Source: Hyphomicrobiales bacterium
GTDB taxonomy: Bacteria; Pseudomonadota; Alphaproteobacteria; Rhizobiales; Rhizobiaceae
Assembly: GCA_900465675.1 (NCBI GenBank)
Contig: UBJR01000009.1
Coordinates: 186,001-250,000, forward strand
Direction: 5' to 3'
DNA length: 64,000 nt
The position numbers were made by a program, and so were the translations under genes. The notes beneath the pieces are model-generated. The model was not told the DNA's origin. It ran no database searches and was given only the letters and a program-made list of their open reading frames with translations. Below are positions 40,744 to 48,253 of the stretch, in pieces (position 1 is the first letter of the stretch; every line of letters starts with the position of its first letter).

Positions 40744-42219
40744 TTGCCGCCAAGCTTGACCTCCTTCGCTGACGATGCCCGCATCGCACTCGATAACCTC
40801 ACCGACCGCGCCACGGGTCTGGTCAATCCGACCGTCCGTCTCGGCGTCACCGGTCTATCCCGTTCCGGCAAGACGGTCTTCATCTCCTCCCTGGTCCATA
40901 ACCTCCTGCATGGCGGCCGCCTGCCGCTGTTCGAACCGGTGCAATCGGGCCGCGTTTCGGCGATACGCCTCGAAGAGCAGCCTGATGACGGCGTTCCGCG
41001 CTTTCAGTACGAAGATCACATCCGCGCGCTGGTGAAGGATCGCGTCTGGCCGGATTCCACCCGCGCCATCTCAGAACTGCGGGTCACCATCGACTATCAG
41101 AGCGCCAGCGGCTGGAACCGCATGTTTTCGCCAGGGCGCCTGTCGATCGATATCGTCGACTATCCGGGCGAATGGCTGCTCGACCTGCCGCTGCTCGCCA
41201 AGGATTTCCGGACTTTCAGCGAGGATACCCTGGCGCTCGCCCGCACCGGCATCCGCGCCGAACTCTCGAAGACCTGGCTCGAGCTGACACAGGCAGCCGA
41301 TCTTCACGCGGCGGCCGATGAGATGCAGGCCCGAGACCTCGCAACGTCCTTTGCCGCCTATCTGAAGGCCTGCAAGGCCGACGAACGTTCGCTCTCGACG
41401 TTGCCACCCGGCCGTTTCCTCCTGCCGGGCGATCTCGACGGCTCACCGGCACTGACCTTCGCGCCGCTGCTCCCGCCGCCCGAAGGCCGGGCCGAAAAGG
41501 GCTCGCTCTGGGCGATGATGGAGCGGCGCTACGAGGCCTACAAATCGGTCGTCGTCAAACCGTTCTTCCGCGAGCACTTTGCCCGTCTCGACCGCCAGAT
41601 CGTGCTTGTCGATGCGCTGCAGGCAATCAACCGCGGCCCCGAAGCCGTGCAGGATCTCGAACGGGCGTTGACAGACGTGCTGGCCTGCTTCCGCCCGGGA
41701 ACCAACTCGCTCCTCTCCTCGCTTCTCGGCCGCCGTATTGACCGGGTGCTGGTCGCCGCCACCAAGGCCGACCACCTGCATCACGAAAGCCACGACCGGC
41801 TGGACGCCCTGACGCGGCGCCTCGTCGAACGCGCCGTCCACCGCATCGGCATGGCCGGCGCGGGCATCGACGTCATGGCGCTTGCCTCGGTGCGCGCCAC
41901 CCGCGAGGCGACCGTCAGGCGCGACGGACACGACCTGCCTGTGATCGTCGGCACGCCGATCGATGGCGAGACGATCGGCGGCGAGCGTTTCGACGGCATC
42001 CGCAAGACCGCTATCTTCCCCGGAGACCTGCCCGAGAACCCCGAAAGCCTGTTCGCAGCCATTGAATCCAATGCGGGAGATATCCACCTCCCGGATGTCA
42101 ACGTCGTCCGCTTCAGGCCACCGCAGCTCGAGGAAACCGGTGGCGGCATCAAGCTCTCGGTGCCGCATATCCGCCTCGACCGCGCCATGCAGTTCCTGTT
42201 TGGAGACCGCCTCGCATGA
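40744..42219 (+). CDS. ycjX: YcjX-family P-loop protein
   Basis: Encodes 491 residues from a TTG at 40744 (GGGA upstream; TTG 40717 is the alternative). P-loop GLSRSGKT (37-44) in VRLGVTGLSRSGKTVF. DYPGEWLLDLPLL is a GTPase-like switch region, and AATKADHL is the base-recognition region. YcjX proteins are dynamin-like nucleotide-binding proteins of the envelope stress (Psp) network; precise role unknown. The stop overlaps the next start by 4 bases (ATGA). Confidence 0.9.
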   Translation: MPPSLTSFADDARIALDNLTDRATGLVNPTVRLGVTGLSRSGKTVFISSLVHNLLHGGRLPLFEPVQSGRVSAIRLEEQPDDGVPRFQYEDHIRALVKDRVWPDSTRAISELRVTIDYQSASGWNRMFSPGRLSIDIVDYPGEWLLDLPLLAKDFRTFSEDTLALARTGIRAELSKTWLELTQAADLHAAADEMQARDLATSFAAYLKACKADERSLSTLPPGRFLLPGDLDGSPALTFAPLLPPPEGRAEKGSLWAMMERRYEAYKSVVVKPFFREHFARLDRQIVLVDALQAINRGPEAVQDLERALTDVLACFRPGTNSLLSSLLGRRIDRVLVAATKADHLHHESHDRLDALTRRLVERAVHRIGMAGAGIDVMALASVRATREATVRRDGHDLPVIVGTPIDGETIGGERFDGIRKTAIFPGDLPENPESLFAAIESNAGDIHLPDVNVVRFRPPQLEETGGGIKLSVPHIRLDRAMQFLFGDRLA

Positions 42220-43298
42220 GCAAGTCCAATCCAGAAAATGCCGCTGGCAATACGCGCAAACCTGCAGCCTTTGTTTACGAAGACGAGCCTCGCGCGCTGG
42301 AAACCGCCGTGCCGGTGCAGCGCCGCAAGCCGTCCAGCTTCGAGGCCGACGTCGTCCTGACACCGGATGAGGATGATCCCTTCATCAACCCCGACAAGGA
42401 TGCTGCGCCGCTTCCGGTCGCAATGCCGCGCAGACGCCGCACATCCTTCGCGAAAATCGCCGGAGCGGCGTTCGGCGTGCTTTTGTCGCTCGCCTTCGGT
42501 CTCTGGACCGACAGCCTGATCCGCGACCTCTTTTCCCGCGCCGACTGGCTGGGCTACGCCGCCCTTACCGCGCTTGCGATCGGCATCCTTGCCGTGATCG
42601 GTATCGTCATCCGCGAGACCGCGGGCATGATGCGGCTCGCCGCCGTCCAGACGATCAAGGCCGAGGCCGAGGCGGCCATTCTGGAAACCAGGCCGGCCAA
42701 GGCGCGCAGTCTCGTCAACCGGCTGGCGGCAATGCTTTCGGCAAAGCCCGAGACAGCCAAGGGCCGCGCCACGCTGAAGGCCTCCGAAAACGACATCATC
42801 GACGCCCCGCATCTGGTGGCGCTTGCCGAACGCGAGCTGCTCGGACCGCTCGACCGTCAGGCGCGTGCATTGATCGTCAATTCCTCGAAGCGCGTCTCGA
42901 TCGTCACCGCTGTCAGCCCGCGCGCCATCGTTGACCTGCTCTACGTGCTGTATGAGGCATCGCGGCTGATCCGCGCCATGGCGGAGCTCTATGGCGGGCG
43001 GCCGGGCACGCTCGGCATGGTCAGGCTGATGCGCGACGTCCTTGCCCATCTCGCGGTGACCGGCTCGATCGCCGTTGGCGACAGTCTGGTGCAGCAGGTT
43101 CTCGGCCATGGACTGGCGTCGAAGCTGTCAGCGCGCCTTGGCGAAGGTGTCATCAACGGCCTGATGACCGCCCGCATCGGAATCGCCGCCATGGATCTCT
43201 GCCGCCCGCTGGCATTTCACGCCCTGAAGCGGCCGGGAATCAGCGATTTCATCGGCGATCTCACGCCTTCGATATCGGGCCGCGACCAGCAGAAGTGA
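42216..43298 (+). CDS. ycjF: YcjF-family (TIGR01620/UPF0283) membrane protein
   Basis: Encodes 360 residues. Cytosolic N terminus with charged and Pro-rich segments, two transmembrane helices (about 85-105 and 112-132), then a long domain with IKAEAEAAILETRPAKARSLVNRL and a conserved C-terminal hydrophobic region rich in Gly/Ala. Always paired with YcjX; coupled by ATGA overlap. Inner-membrane partner of the YcjX protein. Confidence 0.9.
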   Translation: MSKSNPENAAGNTRKPAAFVYEDEPRALETAVPVQRRKPSSFEADVVLTPDEDDPFINPDKDAAPLPVAMPRRRRTSFAKIAGAAFGVLLSLAFGLWTDSLIRDLFSRADWLGYAALTALAIGILAVIGIVIRETAGMMRLAAVQTIKAEAEAAILETRPAKARSLVNRLAAMLSAKPETAKGRATLKASENDIIDAPHLVALAERELLGPLDRQARALIVNSSKRVSIVTAVSPRAIVDLLYVLYEASRLIRAMAELYGGRPGTLGMVRLMRDVLAHLAVTGSIAVGDSLVQQVLGHGLASKLSARLGEGVINGLMTARIGIAAMDLCRPLAFHALKRPGISDFIGDLTPSISGRDQQK

Positions 43299-43451
43299 TC
43301 CCCAAGGGTTTTTCTCAGCCACGTCGCCTGACGCAACGGAAGCAATCAGGAAACCTATATTTTTCATAGGCGTAGCTACCCAGGTTGAAGGCTGTCCAGA
43401 CGCCGAAAATGCTGGTCTTCCAGAGCCTTTCGCCATCCCGGAAACCAACCA

Positions 43452-43459
43452 TTAACCAT
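43452..43459 (+). promoter_or_regulatory. TTAACCAT, CtrA-type octamer
   Basis: Exact TTAACCAT 51 bases upstream of the exported-protein ATG at 43511, in the same orientation. This octamer is the core CtrA-binding sequence reported for rhizobia. Confidence 0.5.
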
Positions 43460-43510
43460 TATTCGGCAAAACTCCAAGGCAGTAGCGGGTAGGTGTGCCA
43501 AGGAAAATCC

Positions 43511-44059
43511 ATGTATTTGCGCAAGCTTCTTTTCGTCTGCGGCCTGGCCGCCGTGGCTCTGTCGCCGATGGCTGACGTCACTCCTGCAGCAACCGCTGCG
43601 ACACGCGATAAGGCCTTCTTCGAATCGGTGGCCGGATCCTGGCGTGGACCGGGCGAAATCGTCGCCGGCAAATACAAGGGCACGAAGTTCACCTGCAACC
43701 TGGTCGGTTCCTCGGTTACAGATGGCACCGGTATAAAGCTTGACGGCTCCTGCCGCGTCGGCGTCTTCAAACAGCCGATGACCGCGACGATCACCCAGTC
43801 GGGCAGCAGCTACAAGGGACAGTTCCTGGATGGCGCCGCCGGCAAGGGTCTGGACGTTGTATCCGGTACCGTTACCCCGGATACCGTCGTCGTTGGTCTC
43901 AACCGCTCGAAGCTGAATGGCGCGATGATTGCCCGCATCCGCGATGACAAGACGATGAACGTCACCGTCTCGGTCAAGGTCGAAGACCGCATGATCCCGG
44001 TGATCGGCCTCACCCTCACCCGTCAGCTGGACGAGATGACGGTCGGCTCGGTCCAGTAA
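43511..44059 (+). CDS. Exported hypothetical protein
   Basis: Encodes 182 residues from ATG 43511 with AAGGAAAA upstream. Signal peptide about 1-30 (LRKLLFVCGLAAVAL). The mature chain is beta-rich (SWRGPGEIVAGKYKGTKFTCNLVGSSV, ITQSGSSYKGQFL, VSGTVTPDTVVVGLNR) with two Cys (TCNL, GSCRV), plausibly a small secreted beta-barrel or lipocalin-like fold. No named family recognised. A CtrA-type octamer precedes it. Confidence 0.7.
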   Translation: MYLRKLLFVCGLAAVALSPMADVTPAATAATRDKAFFESVAGSWRGPGEIVAGKYKGTKFTCNLVGSSVTDGTGIKLDGSCRVGVFKQPMTATITQSGSSYKGQFLDGAAGKGLDVVSGTVTPDTVVVGLNRSKLNGAMIARIRDDKTMNVTVSVKVEDRMIPVIGLTLTRQLDEMTVGSVQ

Positions 44060-44086
44060 GACAGATCATCCTCAGGACACACCCAG

Positions 44087-44112
44087 GCGGCGGATTTTCC
44101 GCCGCTTTTCGT
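44087..44112 (+). terminator. Terminator of the exported-protein gene
   Basis: GCGGCGGA-TTT-TCCGCCGC: perfect 8-base stem, then TTTTCGTTT. Confidence 0.9.
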
Positions 44113-44113
44113 T

Positions 44114-44632
44114 TCAAGGCTTCCGCCACCACTCGAAGCTGGCATCAGCGATTTCGATGCCCTGCACATCGGCAGTAGCGAGCCAATCCCGAACCGTCCG
44201 CCCCTTCACCAGAAGATCTCCCGCGAAATCAGCAAGCGGCATCAGCACGAAGCCGCGATCCGTCATGCGTGGATGCGGTAGCTCCAGCCGCGGCGCTTCC
44301 TGCTCGACACCTTCGTAGGTCAGGACGTCAATATCCAGCGTGCGCGGCCCCCAGCGCTCGATCCGCTCGCGCTTCATCTCCCGCTCGATCTCAAGACAGA
44401 CATCAAGCAGTGCCTCCGGCGCCAGAGACGTCTCGACTCCTGCGCAGGCATTGAAGAAGAAGGATTGATCGGTCTTGCCCCAGGGCGGCGTCCGGTAAAG
44501 CCTGGACACCGCTATCACCCGGCAATCGTCCCGCATATCGAGGTGCTGCAATGCCGAGGCCATAGAGCGCACGGGATCGCCGATATTGCCGCCGAGACCG
44601 AGCGTGGCCGCCTTGAAAGGATCAGTGTGCAA
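44114..44632 (-). CDS. folK: 6-hydroxymethyl-7,8-dihydropterin pyrophosphokinase
   Basis: Encodes 172 residues. LGLGGNIGDPVRSM near the start, SRLYRTPPWGKTDQ, and the signature RWGPRTLDIDVLTY, then LPHPRMTDRGFVLMPLADF. Transfers pyrophosphate from ATP to hydroxymethyl-dihydropterin for folate synthesis. Last gene of folP-folB-folK; its start overlaps folB by 11 bases. Confidence 0.96.
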   Translation of the reverse strand: MHTDPFKAATLGLGGNIGDPVRSMASALQHLDMRDDCRVIAVSRLYRTPPWGKTDQSFFFNACAGVETSLAPEALLDVCLEIEREMKRERIERWGPRTLDIDVLTYEGVEQEAPRLELPHPRMTDRGFVLMPLADFAGDLLVKGRTVRDWLATADVQGIEIADASFEWWRKP

Positions 44633-44993
44633 AGTGTTCGACGCTCACCTGAACGAAATCAAGCACGCCTGGAACCGGCGCACTCGGCTTGCGCACCGTG
44701 ATCTTCGCCCGGGTGATCTGGTGAAAGCGCTCACAGAGCCCCTTGGCGATATCGAGCGCCAGCGCCTCGATCAGATAGCGCCGCTTGCCGACGACGATCT
44801 CCTCGATGACAGTGAAGGCGATACCGTAATTGACGGTATCCTCGATCGAGTCGCTTTCCAGCGCCTTGCCGGCAGTCACGTCGAGTTCGGCATCGACGAA
44901 GAAGCGCTGTCCGAGGAACTCTTCCTCGTCATGCACGCCATGGCGCGCGAAGAACGCACAGTTCTGCATCAGGATCGTATATTTCATAGTCAT
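44622..44993 (-). CDS. folB: Dihydroneopterin aldolase
   Basis: Encodes 123 residues from ATG 44993, whose ATGA overlaps the folP stop; the second Met at 44987 is less likely. FFARHGVHDEEEFLGQRFFVD and VNYGIAFTVIEE carry the conserved Tyr and Glu; IEALALDIAKGL and TVRKPSAPVPG end it. Converts dihydroneopterin to hydroxymethyl-dihydropterin plus glycolaldehyde. Middle gene of the fol operon. Confidence 0.95.
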   Translation of the reverse strand: MTMKYTILMQNCAFFARHGVHDEEEFLGQRFFVDAELDVTAGKALESDSIEDTVNYGIAFTVIEEIVVGKRRYLIEALALDIAKGLCERFHQITRAKITVRKPSAPVPGVLDFVQVSVEHFAH

Positions 44994-45859
44994 TGGCCCC
45001 GGCGTCCTTCGTAATTTCGGCGTGCCGCCAGCATAGCATCGGCAACAGCCAGCGCATCCCTGTTGATTGCGACATTGTGGACCCGGAAAACCGCAGCCCC
45101 CGCCAATCTGAGCAGCGCGCTGCTGGCCGCCGTCGCCGCATCGCGATCCGCGGCATCCCGGCCGGTCACAGCGCCGATGAAGCGCTTGCGCGAGGTCCCA
45201 GCGAGCAACGGAAAGCCGAAGCGCGACAGCTCCGCAAACCGCGCCATCAACTCGAAATTCTCGTCCGCCGTTTCCTTGGCGAAACCGAAGCCTGGATCGA
45301 GAACGATCTGCTCGTTGGCAATCCCGGCCTCGCTTGCCAGTGCCAGCGACCGCTCCAGGAACACTGCCTGGTCGGCGACCATATCGGGCAGCTTCTCGCG
45401 CTCGCGGCCCGTATGCATGATGCACACGCCGGCATTCGCCTTCGCAACAACGCCGGGCATCGCCAGATCCTTCTGCAGCCCGAACACGTCGTTGACGATA
45501 TGGGCGCCTGCTTGGATGGCGAGCCTTGCGGTCTCCGCCCGGTAGGTATCGACAGAAATCAGCACCTCGGTCTTGCCGCGCAGCGCCTCGATGACGGGTA
45601 GCACGCGCCGCTGCTCCTCGGCCGCATCGACCTTGGCAGCACCCGGCCGCGTCGACTCGCCGCCGATGTCGATGATCTCAGCACCTTCGGCCACCGCCGC
45701 CAGCGCGTGCGCGACGGCCGCATCGGCGTGATCGTACTTCCCGCCATCGGAAAACGAGTCCGGCGTCACGTTGACGATCGCCATGATCACGCTCGTTGCG
45801 CCGAGCGCCAACTCGCGGTCATGGGCGACCCGCCATCGGCTGACCTGAAGCTCACTCAC
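44990..45859 (-). CDS. folP: Dihydropteroate synthase
   Basis: Encodes 289 residues. TIM-barrel signatures MAIVNVTPDSFSDGG (26-40), IIDIGGESTRPGA, and GTSRKRFIG near the C-terminal part; VCIMHTGRERE is the pterin-contact region. Condenses p-aminobenzoate with the pterin pyrophosphate; the target of sulfonamides. First gene of folP-folB-folK with overlapping starts and stops. Confidence 0.97.
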   Translation of the reverse strand: MSELQVSRWRVAHDRELALGATSVIMAIVNVTPDSFSDGGKYDHADAAVAHALAAVAEGAEIIDIGGESTRPGAAKVDAAEEQRRVLPVIEALRGKTEVLISVDTYRAETARLAIQAGAHIVNDVFGLQKDLAMPGVVAKANAGVCIMHTGREREKLPDMVADQAVFLERSLALASEAGIANEQIVLDPGFGFAKETADENFELMARFAELSRFGFPLLAGTSRKRFIGAVTGRDAADRDAATAASSALLRLAGAAVFRVHNVAINRDALAVADAMLAARRNYEGRRGQ

Positions 45860-45959
45860 CGGCGTTTATCCTATTGATAATAAAAAATCCTGCGCCTATT
45901 GCGCTCGCGGTGGCTATGCCCCAAGCTCCGCCAAACTTCAACATGGGTCACCGTCTAGA

Positions 45960-46586
45960 ATGCCCTCCGCATCGCCGAATATGCGTCTTCTCCTTGCTTT
46001 TTCCATGACGATTGCCCTTTGCACCTCAGCGTCGGCCGAAGTGGTCGCCACGAAGAGCTATTCCTATTTCGACATCCGCGGCAAAACCGCCGACGAGCTC
46101 GACCAGCAGCTCAGCACACGCGGCCCGACGGCCAACGGTTCATCCGCCCGCCACCCCGGCGCCACCAAGATCCGCTTCGGCGGAGAAGCCACCTATGTCC
46201 AGCACGACGGACGCTGCAAGGTCGGCAGCGCCAAGGTCACCGTCCATACTCAGATCATCCTGCCGCGCTGGCGTAACCGCAAGGGCGCGACGAAGGACCT
46301 GTCGATGATCTGGGATGCGCTATCGAGCGATATCAAGCGCCACGAAGAGCGCCACGCCGAAATCGCCAGAACACAGGCACGCGCCATGGAGCGCGGCATT
46401 CTTGCGCTTCCCGCACAGCGCAACTGCGAGGCAATGCAGGAGTTGGTATCGGAAGAATCCACTCGCGGAATAGACGAGCACGACCGCCTTCAGGCGCGCT
46501 TCGACAAGGTCGAGGCGGTCAATTTCCAGAATCGGATGATGCGACTGCTCAACAACCGACTCAAATCATCCGGCGGCAAAAACTAG
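45960..46586 (+). CDS. DUF922 putative secreted zinc-protease-like protein
   Basis: Encodes 208 residues from ATG 45960; ATG 45981 would start directly at the signal peptide MRLLLAFSMTIALC. Mature part YSYFDIRGKTADELDQQL, then IILPRW, and H128-E-E-R-H132, an HExxH zinc motif in a helix, as in DUF922 (a predicted secreted metalloprotease family). Two Cys (GRCKV, RNCEAM) may form a disulfide. Substrate unknown. A probable small-RNA gene lies downstream. Confidence 0.8.
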   Translation: MPSASPNMRLLLAFSMTIALCTSASAEVVATKSYSYFDIRGKTADELDQQLSTRGPTANGSSARHPGATKIRFGGEATYVQHDGRCKVGSAKVTVHTQIILPRWRNRKGATKDLSMIWDALSSDIKRHEERHAEIARTQARAMERGILALPAQRNCEAMQELVSEESTRGIDEHDRLQARFDKVEAVNFQNRMMRLLNNRLKSSGGKN

Positions 46587-46717
46587 CGCATTTGCGGGCA
46601 AGATACGACGCAAGATCGTTAGCTGCACAACGAAACCTGTGCGAAACTTGCGTCCTCCCCAGCCTCTCAATGGTGAAAATTAGCGATAGGCGACTCAACT
46701 GAGGCGCGCTAATATGA

Positions 46718-46865
46718 ACACATTCGAAAGTTCAGGACTGAACTACCTGATCTTTCCGTCGCTGGGTTCTCCTGGCGCGTTCCAAGCCGCGGACGGTCCT
46801 CCCTCGTCCGATGGTTATGCGCCCGCCTCGCCTCGCTCGTCATCCGGCGCGCGAGGCTTTTTTTG
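46718..46865 (+). ncRNA. Candidate trans-acting small RNA with CCUCCC loop and terminator
   Basis: About 150 bases between the DUF922 gene and the ferredoxin gene. Stem 1: AGTTCA-GGAC-TGAACT (46729-46744). Stem 2: GGACG-loop-CGTCC (46791-46809), whose 9-base loop displays CCTCCC, complementary to Shine-Dalgarno sequences. Terminator: GCCTCGC...GCGAGGC (46830-46857) followed by seven T. CTAATAT at 46709-46715 may be the -10; no clear -35. CCUCC-loop hairpins ending in a Rho-independent terminator are typical of rhizobial sRNAs. Alternative: a long 3' UTR of the DUF922 gene 130 bases upstream. Confidence 0.6.
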
Positions 46866-46871
46866 GCGAGA

Positions 46872-47192
46872 TCAGGCCTGGCGTTCCGGTACGTGAACCG
46901 TCAGTCCATCCAGCACAGCCTTCATGCGGATCTGACAGGAGAGGCGCGAAGTCGGGCGGACGTCGAAGGCGAAGTCCAGCATGTCTTCTTCCATCGCTTC
47001 GGGCGGACCGACGCGTTCGACCCATTCTTCGTCGATATAGACATGACAGGTAGCGCAGGCGCAGGCGCCGCCGCATTCGGCTTCGATGCCCGGGACGGAA
47101 TTGCGCACGGCATTTTCCATGACGGTGGAACCCTGATCGACGTCAAGGTCAAAGCGCGTGCCGTCGAAGGCGACAATGGTCAGTTTGGGCAT
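46872..47192 (-). CDS. Adrenodoxin-type [2Fe-2S] ferredoxin
   Basis: Encodes 106 residues from ATG 47192 ([16 protein letters not shown] upstream). Cluster ligands C40-x5-C46-x2-C49 and C86, the adrenodoxin/FdxB spacing. C-terminal [15 protein letters not shown] is typical. Electron carrier for cytochrome P450 or for iron-sulfur assembly. Monocistronic; the extended upstream frame lacks homology-like sequence. Confidence 0.93.
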   Translation of the reverse strand: MPKLTIVAFDGTRFDLDVDQGSTVMENAVRNSVPGIEAECGGACACATCHVYIDEEWVERVGPPEAMEEDMLDFAFDVRPTSRLSCQIRMKAVLDGLTVHVPERQA

Positions 47193-47336
47193 TGTGATTT
47201 CCGGTAACCGTATTGAGGGAGGATCAGAATTTTTCTTCCAACAAATCTGCGAGGCAGTCAACATCGACAGCCCCGGCAGTGTCATCCCACACTTAAAAGC
47301 GACAGGCTTGCTTGATTGCGGCATGCCGGTGGTCAC

Positions 47337-47395
47337 AAAAAGACCCGCTGCTCATCGGAAACAGACATGCCTGTTCCGGAATGATGCAGCGGGTC
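47337..47395 (-). terminator. Long terminator of the Hpt gene
   Basis: GACCCGCTGC...GCAGCGGGTC, a perfect 10-base outer stem enclosing a second hairpin (GGAAACAG with CTGTTCC), then TTTTTG on the minus strand. Confidence 0.85.
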
Positions 47396-47420
47396 CAGCT
47401 TTGCGACTGATGCCTGGCTC

Positions 47421-47789
47421 TTAACGGCTCAGCTTCAGGATGAAATTCTCGGCCTCGACGACAGCAGCACCGACGGCTGCCATCGATGCAGCGTCACCGG
47501 CATTGAACTCAAGCGTTTCGGCCGTCTCCGACACCCGGAAAGCACCGACAGCGCTTGCGGCGCCCTTCAGCCGGTGCGCGGCTGCGACGATCTTCTGCGC
47601 CTCTCCGGAGGCGATCTCTCCGAGACACGCGCGTGCCTGGCGCGCGAACATCTGGAGGACCTCGATTTCGAGGGCCTTGTCGCCCATCGTCTGCTTTGCA
47701 AGATGCACCAGGTCGATCGGACGGACCTTGGAGGGGCACGGCCCCTTCGAATTATCCGGCGCTTCGAACGCGATACTGACTGCTGCCAT
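47421..47789 (-). CDS. Orphan Hpt (histidine phosphotransfer) domain protein
   Basis: Encodes 122 residues, one Hpt four-helix domain. The phosphoacceptor is H72 in AAHRLKGAASAVGA, the standard HxLKGxA box; helices precede and follow (LAKQTMGDKALEIEVLQMFARQA and FNAGDAASMAAVGAAV). Passes phosphate between a hybrid kinase receiver and a response regulator. No kinase adjacent; cckA is in the window but normally uses ChpT, a different fold. It diverges from the GPR/RgsE gene, sharing the CtrA-type promoter region. Confidence 0.9.
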   Translation of the reverse strand: MAAVSIAFEAPDNSKGPCPSKVRPIDLVHLAKQTMGDKALEIEVLQMFARQARACLGEIASGEAQKIVAAAHRLKGAASAVGAFRVSETAETLEFNAGDAASMAAVGAAVVEAENFILKLSR

Positions 47790-47892
47790 GTGCCAAACTC
47801 CCGTCTTTATCCCCGCGGTTGAACTCTACAGTGCGGCTGGAGAGTGGCGATCGCGTTAAATTCCGGCACATTGAGGGCGGGATTCTGGCGCT

Positions 47893-47900
47893 ATGGTTAA
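47893..47900 (-). promoter_or_regulatory. CtrA-type octamer TTAACCAT (minus strand)
   Basis: Reads ATGGTTAA on the plus strand; exact match to the rhizobial CtrA core octamer. Overlaps a TTAA-N6-TTAA element. Confidence 0.6.
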
Positions 47901-47958
47901 TATCCGTTAAACATCGCTAAATTATTGGTTTTTCAACAGGCTCTGCCGTTAAATCATG

Positions 47959-47973
47959 TTAACAACCCATTAA
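47959..47973. promoter_or_regulatory. TTAA-N7-TTAA, classic CtrA box
   Basis: TTAA-CAACCCA-TTAA, exact match to the CtrA consensus of Caulobacter, within a palindromic GTTAAC...TTAAC context. Confidence 0.65.
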
Positions 47974-48189
47974 CGGAAGGTGATTAGCAAGCCTTCGTTA
48001 ATTGTCTACGAAGCCCGGATGTGTCACTACGATACTGGTACAGTGGGTTTGTGCTACGCGCCTTTGCGGGCCAAGTGGATAATGGTAATGTTTTGATACC
48101 GTCCGTTTGAAAAAGCGGCTATCCACTCTGAAATGACATGCTTATCCGTCCGTCGTCTTGGATGGGAAGGTCAGAGGCAAAAGGTTGAC

Positions 48190-48213
48190 GTCCGGACGCG
48201 GCGATGTCCGGAC
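48190..48213 (+). repeat. Twin GTCCGGAC octamers in the rgsE leader
   Basis: Two copies of the palindromic GTCCGGAC separated by 8 bases. As RNA they pair with each other to form a perfect 8-base-pair stem, 40 bases upstream of the ATG. Confidence 0.6.
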
Positions 48214-48253
48214 CAGCGGCTGAACCGGCTGAGATGTAACGAGGCGTAACGGA

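Larger units (their letters stand above)
47790..48253. promoter_or_regulatory. 464-base divergent regulatory region, hpt / gpr(rgsE)
   Basis: No gene. AT-rich relative to neighbours, with several TTAA elements between 47893 and 48001. It holds ATGGTTAA (minus-strand TTAACCAT, 47893-47900), TTAA-N6-TTAA (47897-47910) and TTAA-N7-TTAA (47959-47973). Near the rgsE start are two copies of the self-complementary octamer GTCCGGAC at 48190 and 48206, able to fold as an 8-base stem in the leader. Confidence 0.7.

Noticed and set aside
46714..46896. 60-codon open frame in the small-RNA region
   Set aside because: It runs through the terminator hairpin and T-tract and has no good ribosome-binding site; RNA structure explains the region better.
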